DNA of 64,000 bases from assembly GCA_027704905.1 (NCBI GenBank), contig CM051005.1:18386777-18450776 (forward strand). The letters are read 5' to 3'. The notes under the pieces were generated by a model that was not told where the DNA came from, searched no databases, and was given only the letters and a program-made list of their open reading frames with translations. The position numbers and the translations under genes are program-made. Within the stretch, counting starts at the first letter, position 1; the number at the start of each line of letters is the position of its first letter. The DNA is from Muraenolepis orangiensis. Lineage: Eukaryota > Chordata > Actinopteri > Gadiformes > Muraenolepididae. Shown one piece after another: positions 1-13,102 of this stretch.

Positions 1-120
1 GGTCACGGCCACAGGCGGCGGGGGCAGGGCCTCGGCGGGCCTCTCGCCGTGGAACATGGAGGCGGACACTGCGGTCACCGCTGCCAGCACCAGCAAGACG
101 TACACGAACGCAGACTTCAT
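1..120 (-). CDS. N-terminus of an unrecognised secreted peptide (partial)
   Basis: An ATG at 118-120 on the minus strand opens a frame that stays open to the window edge (40 codons). Residues 1-20 look like a classical signal peptide: Met-Lys, then a hydrophobic core rich in Val, Leu and Ala, ending in small residues (Val-Ser-Ala-Ser) that would suit signal peptidase. The next residues are Pro- and Ala-rich with four consecutive prolines. No splice donor is obvious before the edge. I do not recognise the family; apolipoprotein-like or peptide-hormone precursors start this way, but nothing decides between them. The upstream CCAAT/TATA-like sequence supports a real 5' end. Confidence 0.5.
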   Translation of the reverse strand, partial: MKSAFVYVLLVLAAVTAVSASMFHGERPAEALPPPPVAVT

Positions 121-216
121 GTTTTAGCGGTACTTGCTGTGCTTTGGCAGACCGGACCTTACGCTTTCCGCTGTTCCTGGACGATAAAGGACGGCGGCAG
201 GCGGTGACCCGGGGGG

Positions 217-225
217 TTTTATTGG
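217..225 (-). promoter_or_regulatory. Possible CCAAT/TATA-like core promoter of the edge gene
   Basis: Read on the minus strand, this is CCAATAAAA, about 100 bp upstream of the ATG at 120. It combines a CCAAT box with an overlapping AATAAAA that could serve as a TATA box. The distance suits a short 5' UTR. This is inference from position and motif only. Confidence 0.3.
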
Positions 226-1029
226 CTGGAGGGGGGCGTGTGACCATCGTCATATCAATCATTAACCTCTCCTTTTCGTTGAGCTGTTTTTTAAGGATGT
301 GCTAACGTGTGTACATGTTAGCGCATAATTGACCCGCTATGGTGGATTATATTATAGACACACTTATTTTCTTGGGTTGTTGTACCTATGCCAAGTGTAA
401 GTGGTGTTGGCTCACTGGTTAAACAGGGCCAACTGTGTGTGTCTGGTTGATTAAGCTTCCCTACGATGGTTTAAAGTCCATGTGACGAAGGGAGCAACAA
501 GCTGAAGCAACATTTCAGTCATGAACGTGAATCACTTAATTGTCCTTTTAATTTCACCTGCCTAGTCATTTGTAATGAATTTGGCTGAAACTCAGAGTCG
601 ATATCATGTCATTATGGTTTTACTTGACAGCATAATCATAATTATAATATATCAAAAGTTATATATATATTTATAATACAACATAATAAATGGTGGGATT
701 GTGAAGCTTTTAAAAAAAATTTTATATTGGTATTTAAAAAAAATGATGGGGGTGGTAATGACAAAATCATAATCAGTATTCCACAGACGCGTCTCTGCCA
801 AACACAATGTTTTGACAACGTTATCGCCATCAAAACGACATACTTTGAACGACTTGTTTTTACAACCGACTGACTGGCTGCTGGCTGCTGGCTCCTCTGT
901 GGTGGTCGGTTAATGTTTTCATGCAGGCCTGTTTGGACTGGTACACCTTTAAGCGGGAATGATGATGACCTAGTTTCTGTTTGCAAATCGAACCGTTGCT
1001 TGACAGAGGCAAAATGTCGTCGCTGGCCA

Positions 1030-1071
<42 letters not shown>

Positions 1072-1230
1072 GTATCTGTCCCGAGAGTGTCTGTGTCCTC
1101 GTTTTGCCTCTTTCCAACATTCTCTAGTTGAGGTCGCATGCTGCGTCGCATGCATCGTATTGATTGGGGAAGGCTGACCTGAAGGGGGTTCTGTGTTGTA
1201 GTGTAGTTCCCTCCAGATGTTTTGGAGAGG
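226..1230. other. Intergenic, AT-rich, no gene seen
   Basis: No exon-like open frame with recognisable homology. It contains an (AT)n run at about 1032-1066. The long minus-strand open frame that crosses this region is built from low-complexity repeats and is not treated as coding. Confidence 0.6.
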
Positions 1231-1620
1231 AGCTGACAGAGAAGGAGGAGATGGAGAGGAGGTGACTGAGGAGGAGATGGCGAGGAGGTGACGGAGGAGG
1301 AGGAGATGGCGAGGTGGTGACGGAGGAGGAGGAGATGGCGAGGCGGTGACGGAGGAGACAGAGATGGAGAGAAGGTCACGGAGGAGGAGATGGAGAGGAG
1401 GTGACGGAGGAGAAGGAGATGGAGAGGAGGAGAAGGAGGAGGAGATGGAGAGAAGGTCACGGAGGAGGAGATGGAGAGGAGGTGACGGAGAAGGAGAAGC
1501 AGAGGAGGCGACAGAGGAGATGGAGAGGGGTTGACGGAGGAGGAGATGGGGAGAAGGTGGCGGAGGAGGAGATGGAGAGGAGGTGACGGAGGAGGAGATG
1601 GAGTATCAAGGGTGTAGGAT
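1230..1620. repeat. GGA-rich purine minisatellite
   Basis: About 390 bp of imperfect units built from GGAGGAGAT and GGAGAGGAGGTGAC. The plus strand is almost pure purine with scattered TGAC interruptions. It creates Ser/Pro/Leu-rich frames on the minus strand that carry no domain. Polypurine tracts of this kind can form triplex DNA. Confidence 0.85.
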
Positions 1621-1712
1621 CTAGTCCTCCTGCTGCAGGAGAACAGGTTGAACGGCTCACTTGCTGCGGGTAAACAAGAATGGCTGCAATCTCTGAACAC
1701 AGTCTTTCCAAA

Positions 1713-1719
1713 CGCACGC

Positions 1720-1763
<44 letters not shown>

Positions 1764-1823
1764 CCAAACACATGCACTGATATACACACACAGATAACCA
1801 AACACACACACACACACACACAC
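1713..1823. repeat. (CA)n microsatellite, two blocks
   Basis: Two CA blocks, about 1713-1762 and 1803-1823, separated by a degenerate CA-rich spacer. A related shorter CA block lies at 2349-2400. Confidence 0.9.
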
Positions 1824-1829
1824 AGTCAT

Positions 1830-2690
1830 AGCAGGACAAACAGAGCAGTGCATGTCGACAGGGGTGTGCTAGTGTATGACCTGCTAACTTGGAAGTCTGT
1901 TAAACGTTAACTTTAAATGCTAAACTGACAGGAGGGGGTTGGGGTGGGGGGGAGGCGTAAATGATGTTGTCCGTGCAGTGTGTCGGAAGTTACCGCAATA
2001 CGACCTCATCCGTATCCACATATAGTGAACGTCAGTCACATGGTAGCGGCTAGCGGCTAGCGACTGCCCAGGGTTTGTACTATAGCACTTTATATTGAGA
2101 TTGCGTCACAAGTCTCAGTTTTCGCGTTGGTTTCGGATCACAGCGTCTGCTAAACATTGTGAGAAATGCACATTTGCTTTTGTCGTTGTTGCTTTTGGAG
2201 GGTCTATCTAGGAGAACGCTGGCAGATCTGAATCTATTTTTTTCCCATGATATGAAATAACGGAAAATAAGATTGTGGGATATACATTACAGCTGGCACA
2301 CCCACTTTGTTTTAGACGCTTGAGATAAACTCTGAGTGGAAAATAACACACACACACACACACACGCACACAAGCATACACACACACACACACATACACA
2401 TACTAGGGTAATCACCTTTCATGCTTAACAAATAAAGGACGCCAGTGTTAGTAAATCATAACTTAAAACATTCAAGAAAGGATTTTGAAGTGCTTTATTC
2501 ACAAATAACTCATTAGAAATAATCTAAATAGATTATACTAATGAACTGCAAAACATTCTTGTCTCTCTCACTTCTCTCTGAAGAAAAACAGAAATGCAAT
2601 ATAAATACAGTATGTTAAATACAACTTCTAGTAACAGTTGATGACAAGAAAATAGCTTTTGCAACAATCTAAATATCAAATATCACAAGA
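1830..2690. other. Intergenic, nothing recognised
   Basis: Unique-looking AT-rich sequence with one short CA block near 2349-2400. No coding exon or RNA gene was recognised. Confidence 0.5.
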
Positions 2691-2694
2691 CAAC

Positions 2695-3135
2695 AGTCAT
2701 GGTGTAGTATACAGTCTACTAGGTCTACAGTACACACAGGTAACAATACTGTTAAGTTTACACAATACTATTGGAACTACAATATGTACTACGTACAACA
2801 CATAATCTATTATTTTCGCTGTACTGTACTTGTGCTGTGCAATGACAATACATTTAAATCTAATCTTTGAATCTAATCTAGTACCTAGAATTGTGTAGTG
2901 TTGTACTGTGCTGTAGGGTTGACTGTAGCAGCCAACTCTATAACACTGGGTACTACAGTAAACACTAGATTCTACTGTTAACACGACTCAAGGTACTACA
3001 GTAAACACTACACAACACAAGGTACTACAGTCTACACTATTAGGTACTACAATACTAAATACTACAATATTAGATAATAGTTACTACAGTCTACACTACT
3101 AGGTACTTCAATTACACTACTCAATACTATAGGTC
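2695..3135. repeat. Degenerate ACTACAGT-type tandem repeat
   Basis: Many diverged copies of a unit of about 20-24 bp containing GGTACTACAGTCTACACTA. The array runs into the hAT insertion site at 3143 and resumes after it (about 6718-6750, with GTCCTCTATA again), so the transposon landed inside this repeat. Confidence 0.7.
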
Positions 3136-5249
3136 CTCTATACCAGGGATCGGCAACCTTAGGCACGCTGCAGCTTAACCATTGGCACACTAGCATTTAG
3201 GTAATAAGTTAATAAGTGTGCAAAAGAGAAACTTTTGGGGGGAAATGTTGAAGTGCGTTCTCATCCGCATACGAAATTACCTCTTTCACAGACAACCTGA
3301 TCTCACAAAAATACGTGAAATGACCACGACCTCTTAACACCGTGATGGAGACATGGAAACAATCCCCATGTAAAGTTTAATGTCATGGTAATACCATGGT
3401 AACACATCTACATGCGGGCTTCTTCAACACACACTTATGTATCACTCCGTGCCACATCAGGAACGTCACAACAGTATATGTGCACGCCACTATATACTAC
3501 AATAATGACCCGTGGTTAACGTGATATTTGCTTTATTGTGAATTTGCATATAATTCAGTTCGATGTGATTTTAATGCTTAATTTTAAACCTGATTGCCCC
3601 CGCCGGCGGAGACAGAAGCAGCAACGGCAGTGTGTGTGACGTTGACCTTGCGCGTGTGAGTTGTTGTTGTCGTGTGTGTGTGGCTTGGTAATGAAGTTGG
3701 CCAGAGCAGACTCGGTATACAATGGCAGGTCCGCTACCCAAGAAATGTAAAGTAAATGTTCGGACATTCCTCGTGGATGGAAGAGTGGGGTTTTGTGTTT
3801 CAGAAGGTTAATTGTGTGTACTTTATGTCTTGAAAATGTTGTTTGCCGGACGTCGAGTGTCAAACGCCATTTTGCGACCAAACACAAGAAAACTTTCAAG
3901 GATGAGGCAGACAAGGCTGAATCCATCAAACGTGCCGCGTCCGGTTATGGGAAGCAGGCAAACACCCTCAAAACCTTTGCCACTGCTAAAAATGATGCTA
4001 CCAAAGCAAGCTATCGCATTGCTCATTGCATCGCGAAACATGGAAAGCCATTCACCGACAGCGAATATATTAAGGAGGCTTTCCTCTGTAGCTCAGAGGT
4101 TTTGTTTGATTCCTTACCAAACAAAGGGGCAATAAAATCAAGAATGAAAGACATTCCAGTGTCAGCCAGAACTATTGAACGACGCATCGAAGAACTGGCA
4201 GAAAACGTTTGCGCGCAGCAGACAGCTGGTTTGAAAGAAGCCACGGTATTCAGCGTTGCACTTGATGAGAGTGTGGACCTGAATGACATACCACGTTTGG
4301 CAGTCATGGCAAGATACTGTGATTTGACTGTAAGAGAAGAGCTCTGCTGCTTAAAACCAATGCCTGAAACAACAAAAGGTGAGGACATAGCCAAAGTTTT
4401 TATGGAGCATTTTGAGGAGCAAGGGATTGACATCAGCAAGATTTTTAACAGATGGCGCTCCCGCCATGGTCGGGCGACAGAAGGGAGCGGTCACATTAAT
4501 TGAGAAACAAGTCGGTCACCCCATCATGAGACTCCACTGCATAATACACCAAGAAAACCTCTGTGCAAAGATGTCAAATTCAGATCTTAACGAGGTCGTG
4601 GCCACAGTGGTGAAGATTGTTAACTTCATAGTTAAGCGATCTGCTCTGACAACGCACACCGACAGTTCCAGTCCCTGCTGGAGGAAATGGACAGCTCATA
4701 CAAAGATCTCCCTCTCCACTCGGCAGTTAGGTGGCTAAGCTGTGGAAAAGTTTTGGAGTGGTTTGTTGGCTGCTTTGATGCCATAAAGGCCTTCCTGGCT
4801 GAAAAAGGCCAAGACTATCCAGAACCCAAGGACGAGAAGTGGGTCGTGAAACTTATGTTTCTCACAGACATTACTGGACACCTCAACGAGCTCAATCTCA
4901 ATCTGCAAGGCGCAGGGCAAACTGTTTTGGACATGTTTGACACATGGAAGGCTTTTGTTGGAAAGCTTTTTTCAGATGACGTTGCCACCTCCACTTTCCG
5001 CTACTTCAGCCACTTAAGGCAGCTGTCCAAGCAGCACAGCATCAGCACTGCTGAAATATGCAAATACATCAGTGAGCTGGAATCTGAGTTTACAACACGA
5101 TTCGGGGAATTTCAGAAGAATGGACCCATGTTCTCCTTCTTGATCAAACCCGACCGCTTTGATGGACATGAACTGGATTTATCTCTGATAGACTGGCTGG
5201 ATACACAGGACATGATAATGCAGCTGATTGAGCTGAAGAGTTCGACGTA

Positions 5250-6360
5250 CTGTATTGACCCGAATATAAGACGACACCGATTATAAGACGACCCCTCTTT
5301 TTCAAGACACATTTTTGGAAAAATACCTTTTTGAAGACCAAATCTTTTTTTTTTATAAAGAAAATAATTTTATTTGAAAATAATGATAACACACATCGTC
5401 ACTCACGGTGTCTGCTTCCCCGTCTCCTCCCACATCACGTCATCCTCGCTGCCATCCATGGCATTTGATACGCAGCATTTCTTAAACCCATTAATGATGC
5501 TTTCTGGGGAAACGTCCCAAGATCTTGCAAGCCCATGCTTGCAAGATCCATTCATAGAGCAAACGTACTGCAGGCTTTTGGATTTTTCCAGACGGTGTCA
5601 GTGCGTGATTACCAGCCAGGAGCCACTCTGTGTATCTCTTGCGCAGATTAACCTTGAATGGTTTGTTAACGACCACATCCAACACCTGCAGCTGGCTTGT
5701 CATTCCGCCCGGTATGATCACTAGGTCACCATTCAACTCTCTCACTTGCTTTTTGACTGGCTCAGTCAAGTGTCCACGGAAAGCATCCAGAATCAACATA
5801 TTCCTCTTCTTTCTGAGTCCCCACGCCGTCTGCCCCACACAACCTTGAGCCAGTCCACCACAAGCTCCGTCTCCACCCAGCCCTTTGCCTGGGCATGTAC
5901 GATAATGCTGGCCCTGCCTCTTTAGGTACAGTCTTGCGTTTTAAAACCACGTACGGGGGAAGTTTTGTCCCATCTGCGAGGCACGTTAACATGACCGTTA
6001 CTTGGCTCTTCTCGTTTCCAGTAGACTTCACAATCACTGATTTGTCACCTTACTTATGCACAGTGACAGATGTTGGCATGTCAAAATACACAGGCGTTTT
6101 TCTTTTTTCAAGTTGGTCGCTGTGTCTCTCCATTTCTATCTCTCCAGGTAACTGTTTTTATGTACTGTTACTTTAAGACTTTGAGTTACTTTAAGTGTTG
6201 CGCGGTGTCTCGGAAAACACTCGTTTGGCGCGATCTGTTGTTGTTGTTGTGTTGTTGTGACAATTACATCGAAAAGTCTAAACCCCGATTATAAGACGAC
6301 CCCTCTTTTTCAGATTTTTTTCTAGGAAAAAAACCCTGTCTTATATTCGGGTCAATACGG
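5250..6360 (-). mobile_element. pogo/Tigger element nested in the hAT transposase
   Basis: Inverted termini C(C/T)GTATTGACCCGAATAT begin at 5250 and mirror at 6360. TA dinucleotides flank both ends (5248-5249 and 6361-6362), as expected for the Tc1/mariner/pogo superfamily. The hAT reading frame stops at the left junction, and hAT-like coding sequence resumes directly after the right one, so the pogo copy is younger than the hAT copy. At 1.1 kb it is shorter than a full pogo element and is an internal deletion derivative. Confidence 0.88.
5491..6037 (-). pseudogene. pogo/Tigger transposase (DDE) fragment
   Basis: Two overlapping frames carry the DDE endonuclease region of pogo transposases. 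One has TVMLTCLADGTKLPPYVV (near the first catalytic Asp). The other has LILDAFRGHLTEPVKKQV and VIIPGGMTSQLQVLDVVVN. The N-terminal helix-turn-helix is absent and the two parts are out of frame, so the copy is inactive. The family is shared with the domesticated genes POGK and POGZ. Confidence 0.85.
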
Positions 6361-6856
6361 TAGTTTTCGGAGCTGCGGAAACAGCTGGAAACCACAGCAG
6401 GACATGATCACGACACTTGCATCTTCACCTGCTGGATATCTCTACCGGAGAAGTTCAGCTGTCTCAGGAAAATTGCCTTGGCTTTGCTGACAGTCTTTGG
6501 CTCAACATATCTCTGTGAGCAGATCTTCTCACACAGGAAGAGCGTGTTCAGCCCCTCTCCCGCAGTCGTTTGACAACTGACCAAAGTGACAAAGTACGAT
6601 CCGCAGATAATGGAGCTCAGCAAAGGAAAGCAGGGTCAGGGATCACATTGACTGGTAGACATCTGTTTATTTGTAGCACACATGGCTTTGCAATATCAAA
6701 AAGGTTGCCGACCCCTGCTCTATACTATAGGTCCTCTATATACTATAGGGCCGACTGATTAACACTGATCAACCTCTGACCTTTAGGGGATTAATGAAGC
6801 GTCACCTTACCTTAAAATCCTTGGGTTCAGGGGGCATCGCCATGGCAGCGCTGCTC

Positions 6857-6948
6857 ATTTGCTTCCTCTGTGTAGCTGCTGACCAATCACGGGTCATGCA
6901 GGGACCAGCATGACTGTGATTGGTCAGCAGCTACACACAGGAAGCAAA
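6857..6948. repeat. Foldback (about 42-bp arms, 8-bp loop)
   Basis: The left arm (6858-6899) starts TTTGCTTCCTCTGTGTAGCT. The right arm (6908-6948) is its inverse with only three or so differences. Both arms contain an ACCAATCA (inverted CCAAT) sequence. It could be a MITE remnant or an inverted duplication. No target duplication was identified. Confidence 0.8.
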
Positions 6949-7075
6949 TTTATAGTATCTAATACCTATAATTATACCTCTATTCAATAACTTTATTTTG
7001 ATCTATATATATTTATAAATATATGAATACAAGTATACTTCCACTACATCATGCAATCGGTTAACTATACATAAT

Positions 7076-7265
7076 ACATACATTTACTGCACTGTTTTGC
7101 ACTGTACTGCCCTGTATGCATGATGCTGCAGCACTACTGGCATTTTTAAATGCTTTTTTTATGTTTTTTGCACAATTCAACATATGTATGTATCATCCAT
7201 CAGTCACTTTATTGTTATTTTTATAGTGTACAGTATTGTTATAGTATAGTACATCACAAACACAC
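7076..7265 (+). repeat. Dispersed repeat, probable LINE 3' end (copy 1)
   Basis: Contains TGCATGATGCTGCAGCACTA and CAGTCACTTTATTGTTATTT. The same sequence recurs inverted at about 9085-9310, and a partial copy lies near 7525-7585. The 'TTTGCACT...CTTTATTGT' style resembles 3' ends of fish L2-like LINEs, but the family is inferred. Confidence 0.6.
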
Positions 7266-7880
7266 TAACACACACACACACAAGTATGAGCCAATAGTTA
7301 TAGGTATAATAGGTGTATAGCTTAATGAAGGGTCTATCAAGCCAAATGGTTCTCATCAATAACAGACGTATTATAAACACATTATGTATTGTTAAATAAT
7401 GCATATCACAGCTGTTGGTGGAGGCCTTGGTTTGAACCCGAATTTTGCTGTTGATAAAAAAGTAGAAGACATCAACTCAAACTCAAGCTAAGCACACCCT
7501 CATTATCAGGACTTATGTGCATATCAATCAGTCACTTTCTTCTTATTTTTATTGTGTATAGTATTTTCATAGTATTGTTTTAGAAATGCATACTGCAGGA
7601 GAGAATGGGGAGTAGGCATCCCATTGTATTTTTTTAATGTTTAAATAGACAAAAATATATTTTATTTTATCAATTTTGTGTGGACAGAACAAACCCTTGT
7701 AGGACAGACTCTTATGAACCAATGTTATGGCTAGGGGGTTTAGTTAAAAATGTAACTAAATGTTTCACTTTATGCACAAGCATGTTTCAGCAGACTAAAC
7801 AGATCTATTCCTGTGTTCTTATGAGCCAAGACTGACAATTTAGACTGCTGGGGTCATTCAAGCCAATGACTGTTTTCATT
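7266..7880. other. Intergenic, nothing recognised
   Basis: AT-rich sequence with a short CA block (7260-7283) and the partial dispersed repeat noted near 7525-7585. No exon or RNA gene was seen. Confidence 0.5.
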
Positions 7881-7886
7881 GGCTTG

Positions 7887-8095
<209 letters not shown>

Positions 8096-8099
8096 CGTA

Positions 8100-9060
8100 G
8101 GACCATCCACATCGACGGGCTGGCAAACAAAGTGTCAGTTACATAACATAACATATCACCTCTGGTCTGGAGTTTATTTTGGGGGAGATTAACATTATTA
8201 GCATATTTCAAACCCTTCAAACCCACTCTAATTGTGTAACGATTAATTACTCACAATGTTTCCTGTTAATTCAAGCTTTTTGGCTGCCCTTGAGTGCATC
8301 AACATAATTTGTTTCAGTTGAACATAAAATAGATGTAATGATAATAAAAAGCTAATTAAATACTTTCATTAAATGTTTAGTACAAACGGCTCTGTCTACT
8401 CGTTGGTCATATATAAATCAAAGACTAAAATAAAAAATAAAAAGTAATTTAGGGACCAGGATCTGTCCATAATAATAACTACTATGTTTTCCTTTTAAGT
8501 GATTCCACCAACCACCCCTAGGGGGCAACACTCCCGTGTCATACACAATAAGCATAGATCATACCACAACAAGACCAACTTTGAGGGATGACTATGGCCC
8601 TTTAAGAGGCTTTATTACGGACATTGCATTTCTAATAATGTCAGTGTTTTAACAACAAACAATGAATGAATGCCTTCATCTTTAACCCCATTCTGCCACC
8701 GAATATCTCCACGATCTTCATCAAAGTGTTATTTTAGTTCGCCACACTGGGGCCAAGGGTTCCGTTACGCATCGCAAAATGCGGTCGGCCCCGTCAGCAG
8801 ACTTTAGATCCAGCGCTACAAAGTTCGTACTTTTTTCCCCCGGTTTGCTCCCCGGAGTCAAACCACAATCCCTCTCGGAGTCGGCAGTCTGCGTGTGTCA
8901 TGGAAACGGAACATTTCTCCCTAATTCCTTTTCCAGCCGTCGTATGAACACGGAGTGGAGCCGCGGTCCAAGCTGAGAGCGGGTGCATGGCCCGTATCTA
9001 TCGGTACAAGATCAAGAGGTTTTTAGTTGCCATGTGCAACAAGTACAATGGAACGCTTAC
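8100..9060. other. Intergenic, a GC-richer stretch near 8690-9000
   Basis: The first part is AT-rich. From about 8690 to 9000 the sequence becomes less repetitive and richer in CpG, with open frames of about 65 codons on both strands but no recognised domain. It might be an untranslated first exon or promoter, but nothing here proves it. Confidence 0.3.
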
Positions 9061-9084
9061 CCCCCCATTCACTGCCACATTATG

Positions 9085-9310
9085 AATGTCAACAACAATA
9101 CTATACTACACTATACTATACTCAGCGACTGCAACACTATACTAAACTATACTATAAACAACACTATATACTATATACACAAATATACTATAGCAATACT
9201 ATTCACAACAAAAATAACAATAAAGTGACTGAGGGATGATACAGTATGTACATCAGCAGTAGTGCAGCAGCATCATGCATGCAGTGCAGCACAGTGCAGT
9301 AACTGTAAAT
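9085..9310 (-). repeat. Dispersed repeat, probable LINE 3' end (copy 2, inverted)
   Basis: Reverse-complement match to 7076-7265: AACAATAAAGTGACTGA and TAGTGCAGCAGCATCATGCA correspond to the inverse of copy 1. The two copies form a 2-kb-spaced inverted pair. Confidence 0.6.
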
Positions 9311-9570
9311 GAGTCCAGTAAGTCCAGTAATAATGACAATGTAATGTCATATTTAGTGACAATATTTGTTTCTAATACATAATACATGTATTTACCATGA
9401 AGAACCCCCCCGTTTTCCCTTAAGTCTCTAGAAGTAAACAACATGGTGATAATGATTTGACTTGAGTCTACAGGAAGAAGTCTTTGTCGGCGGCTGCTGG
9501 AAACAGTAGTGTTTGTGTTGGCCTGAGCTGACCATCATGCAGCAGTGCATTCAGGCATGGGCCTGCCAAC

Positions 9571-9721
<151 letters not shown>

Positions 9722-10117
9722 GACAACACAAAGAGACAGACACAGACACACCACCACCATGCCAGCCCATACAAACATCAGCCCAAGCAAAAGCAAAGAC
9801 CCACATGCCTCACAGAAACACACACACACACACACACACACATACATACCACACCCTGAACAATGACCATCACACAACACCAGCACATACTCAATTCCAT
9901 GTACACACACACACACACACACACAGTACTATGTATTATGTAATGGCTGTGTGCATGTGTGAGGTTACAGGCTGTGTGTGTGTGGTTAAGAGCAGTATGT
10001 GAGTTTGTGTGTGTTCCATCCATAAGGGTTGGTTCTCGGGGTGCATGCCTCTCATTCTGTTGGGCTCCTCTTTCAGTCAACCAGGGAGGTGGTCCCACTG
10101 AGGCCTGCACTCAGTGA

Positions 10118-10264
<147 letters not shown>

Positions 10265-10405
10265 CCTGTTACCTCTTACTCACACACACACCCTGCAATT
10301 TCCCTCTCTTTCACACACACACACACACACACACCTCTGACTTTCTCACACACACGCACACACCATCGCTCTCTCTTCCTCTGTCACATATACCCTGCTA
10401 TCGCT

Positions 10406-11242
<837 letters not shown>

Positions 11243-11249
11243 CCCACCC

Positions 11250-11985
11250 CGGAGCACCTCCCTCCTCTGGGAGACTGACGGACCAGCGCTGCTGAGGCCA
11301 GTCTCTGGTGCTGGGTCCTGGGAAACACACACACACACACACATATACACACACTTAAACACACACACACAGTCAAAACACATGTGCATCACCCCGGTCA
11401 AGGTGGGAAGAGGAGACAACAGCTCCTCAACGGGATTATAAAAAGGTGGAAAAGGTAAGAGCATCATGTGTTTGTTTTTTATTTGAATCTCACACATTCT
11501 ACAGATTTTCTGAGCAAATTGTTGAATTAAATGTATTTAGAGATGTGTAAATGATGACCTTGAATGTTGTTTAGCTGCGGACGATCTGTCTTTTGAAATT
11601 CATTGCTATTGAAAAAGCACAGACTCCGACACAGAGAATATGAGCTGTCTGTGTTGATGAAAACATGACATTTAAATTTGAAGAATTTCACAGCTTTGAA
11701 TAGCACGTCGCACAGGGTTTTAGGGTTTAAATGTTTTTAAACCAAGTGAAACCAGAGAACTAGACATCCCTGTGCACATGTGTGAGTACAGTGTAGCCAC
11801 AATATACACTCACACACTTAAATAAACACACACAAACACACTTTATAATGCAGGGGAGGTATACATGTCTTGTTAAAATACCATTCAGGCTCTCTCAAGC
11901 AGCTGTTCTGCTCCATGTGCCTTTCACTAACTATACACACACACACACACACACACACATACACACACAGACACAACTAACAACA
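11250..11985. other. Intergenic, nothing recognised
   Basis: Contains short CA blocks (11323-11341 and 11936-11960). No gene was recognised. Confidence 0.5.
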
Positions 11986-12029
11986 CGCTACTGACACGCC
12001 TCCGACATACTTCCCAAATGCTACACATA

Positions 12030-12180
12030 CACTACAAACATGCTACACACTCCTACCATGCTACAAACACACTACTAACATGTTACAAACACACTACAAA
12101 CATGCTATGTACACACTACTAACATGATACAAACACACTACTAACATGCTACAAACACACTGGTAACATGCTTTCTACAC
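12030..12180. repeat. ACTACTAACATGCTACAAAC tandem repeat
   Basis: Six or so imperfect units of about 20-23 bp containing CATGCTACAAACACACTA. Confidence 0.75.
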
Positions 12181-12239
12181 ACAAACTTGCACTCGGCTAC
12201 AAACACGCTACCGACGACATGCTACTGAAGACATACAAA

Positions 12240-12382
12240 AGACACATTAAGGTAAACACTGTTGTCGGTGCCCTTGACCAAGGCACTGGCAGTAGACCTG
12301 GAGTTGGCCCCTGGGCGCTGCACTGTGGCTGCCCACGCAGTGCTCCCAGAGATGAGCTGAATGCAGAGATCACATTTCCCTG
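12240..12382 (+). repeat. Common fish interspersed repeat
   Basis: The sequence from GCCCTTGACCAAGGCACT through GGCGCTGCACTGTGGCTGCC to AATGCAGAGATCACATTTCC has the signature of a short interspersed repeat widely seen in teleost genomes. The family name is not asserted. Confidence 0.6.
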
Positions 12383-12506
12383 ACTAACACGCTACTAACA
12401 CGCCAAGACCGCTGAGGCAGGGGAACAACGACCACGGTTGGTGTTGGAAGACCACCAACACAACGCTAGTGGTCCGAATTCCTTGGACAAAGAACACACA
12501 CAAAGA

Positions 12507-12631
12507 ATAGAGAAGAGAGAGAGAGAGAGAGAGAGAGGGGGGAGAGAGATAGGGAGAGAGGAGAGAGAGAGAGAGGGGGGGAGAGAGATAGGGAGAGGGA
12601 GAGAGAGAGAGAGGAGGGGGAGAGAGAGAGG

Positions 12632-12714
<83 letters not shown>

Positions 12715-12720
12715 CTCCAA
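12507..12720. repeat. (GA)n array with GGGGGA variants
   Basis: A purine-only tract of about 210 bp. The first half is interrupted by AGGGGGGAG and ATAGGG, and the second half is pure GA. Confidence 0.95.
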
Positions 12721-13071
12721 GATGCCTGAGGGATTTCCAGGAAGTTTTGAAGAGGAGAGAGTGAGAGAGAAGGAGATGTTTTTTTGACAGTCTGCAAGGA
12801 AGAACGAAGAAAATACTTGGCAGGGGGGAGAGAGAAGGGAGATGGGGGGGGGGGGCCGGGGGCTGGATTCAGACAGTTGGCTTCCTAAATCAAGAAGACA
12901 TGGTTTCAGAGTTATGTGTGCAAAGGCATGAAAATAAGTGCAGTTTGTCCAGCCAACCCTGGGAGAGGAACAACTCATTTTGGAGAGGTGAAAGTACAAC
13001 AATGTACACATATCTGTGGACTTACAAAAATACAACAGACGTTAACCCTCGACAGGGCGAGTGTGTGTATG

Positions 13072-13102
<31 letters not shown>

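Larger units (their letters stand above)
3722..6651 (+). pseudogene. hAT transposase pseudogene with BED-like zinc finger
   Basis: The likely start is the ATG at 3722. A finger with CTLC and later H-x4-H (HFATKH) follows at about 3817-3890, then the hAT catalytic-core landmarks ALDESVD (near 4260), TDGAPAMVG (near 4455) and HSAVRWLSCGKVL (near 4720). The C-terminal dimerisation region, recognisable from LTVFGSTYLCEQIFSHRKS, lies past the pogo insertion at about 6470-6560. The frame is broken near 3785, near 4440 and near 4665, by the pogo insertion at 5250-6360, and by stops at its right junction and at 6571. This is the ZBED5/GTF2IRD2-like group of hAT transposases. It is not functional. Confidence 0.88.
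3136..6725 (+). mobile_element. hAT (Charlie-like) DNA transposon with intact ends
   Basis: The termini are CAGGGATCGGCAACC at 3144 and its near-exact inverse ending at 6717 (GGTTGCCGACCCCTG). They are flanked by a perfect 8-bp target duplication, CTCTATAC, at 3136-3143 and 6718-6725. Eight-bp duplications and CAGGGGTCGGCAACC-type ends are established hallmarks of hAT-Charlie elements. The element is about 3.57 kb, of which about 1.11 kb is a later pogo insertion. The transposase inside is broken, so this copy is dead. Confidence 0.92.

Noticed and set aside
642..1853. 403-codon minus-strand open frame, Ser/Pro/Leu-rich
   Set aside because: It is built from a GGA minisatellite, a TA run and a GT run. 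No domain, no splice logic, and alternative frames are equally open.
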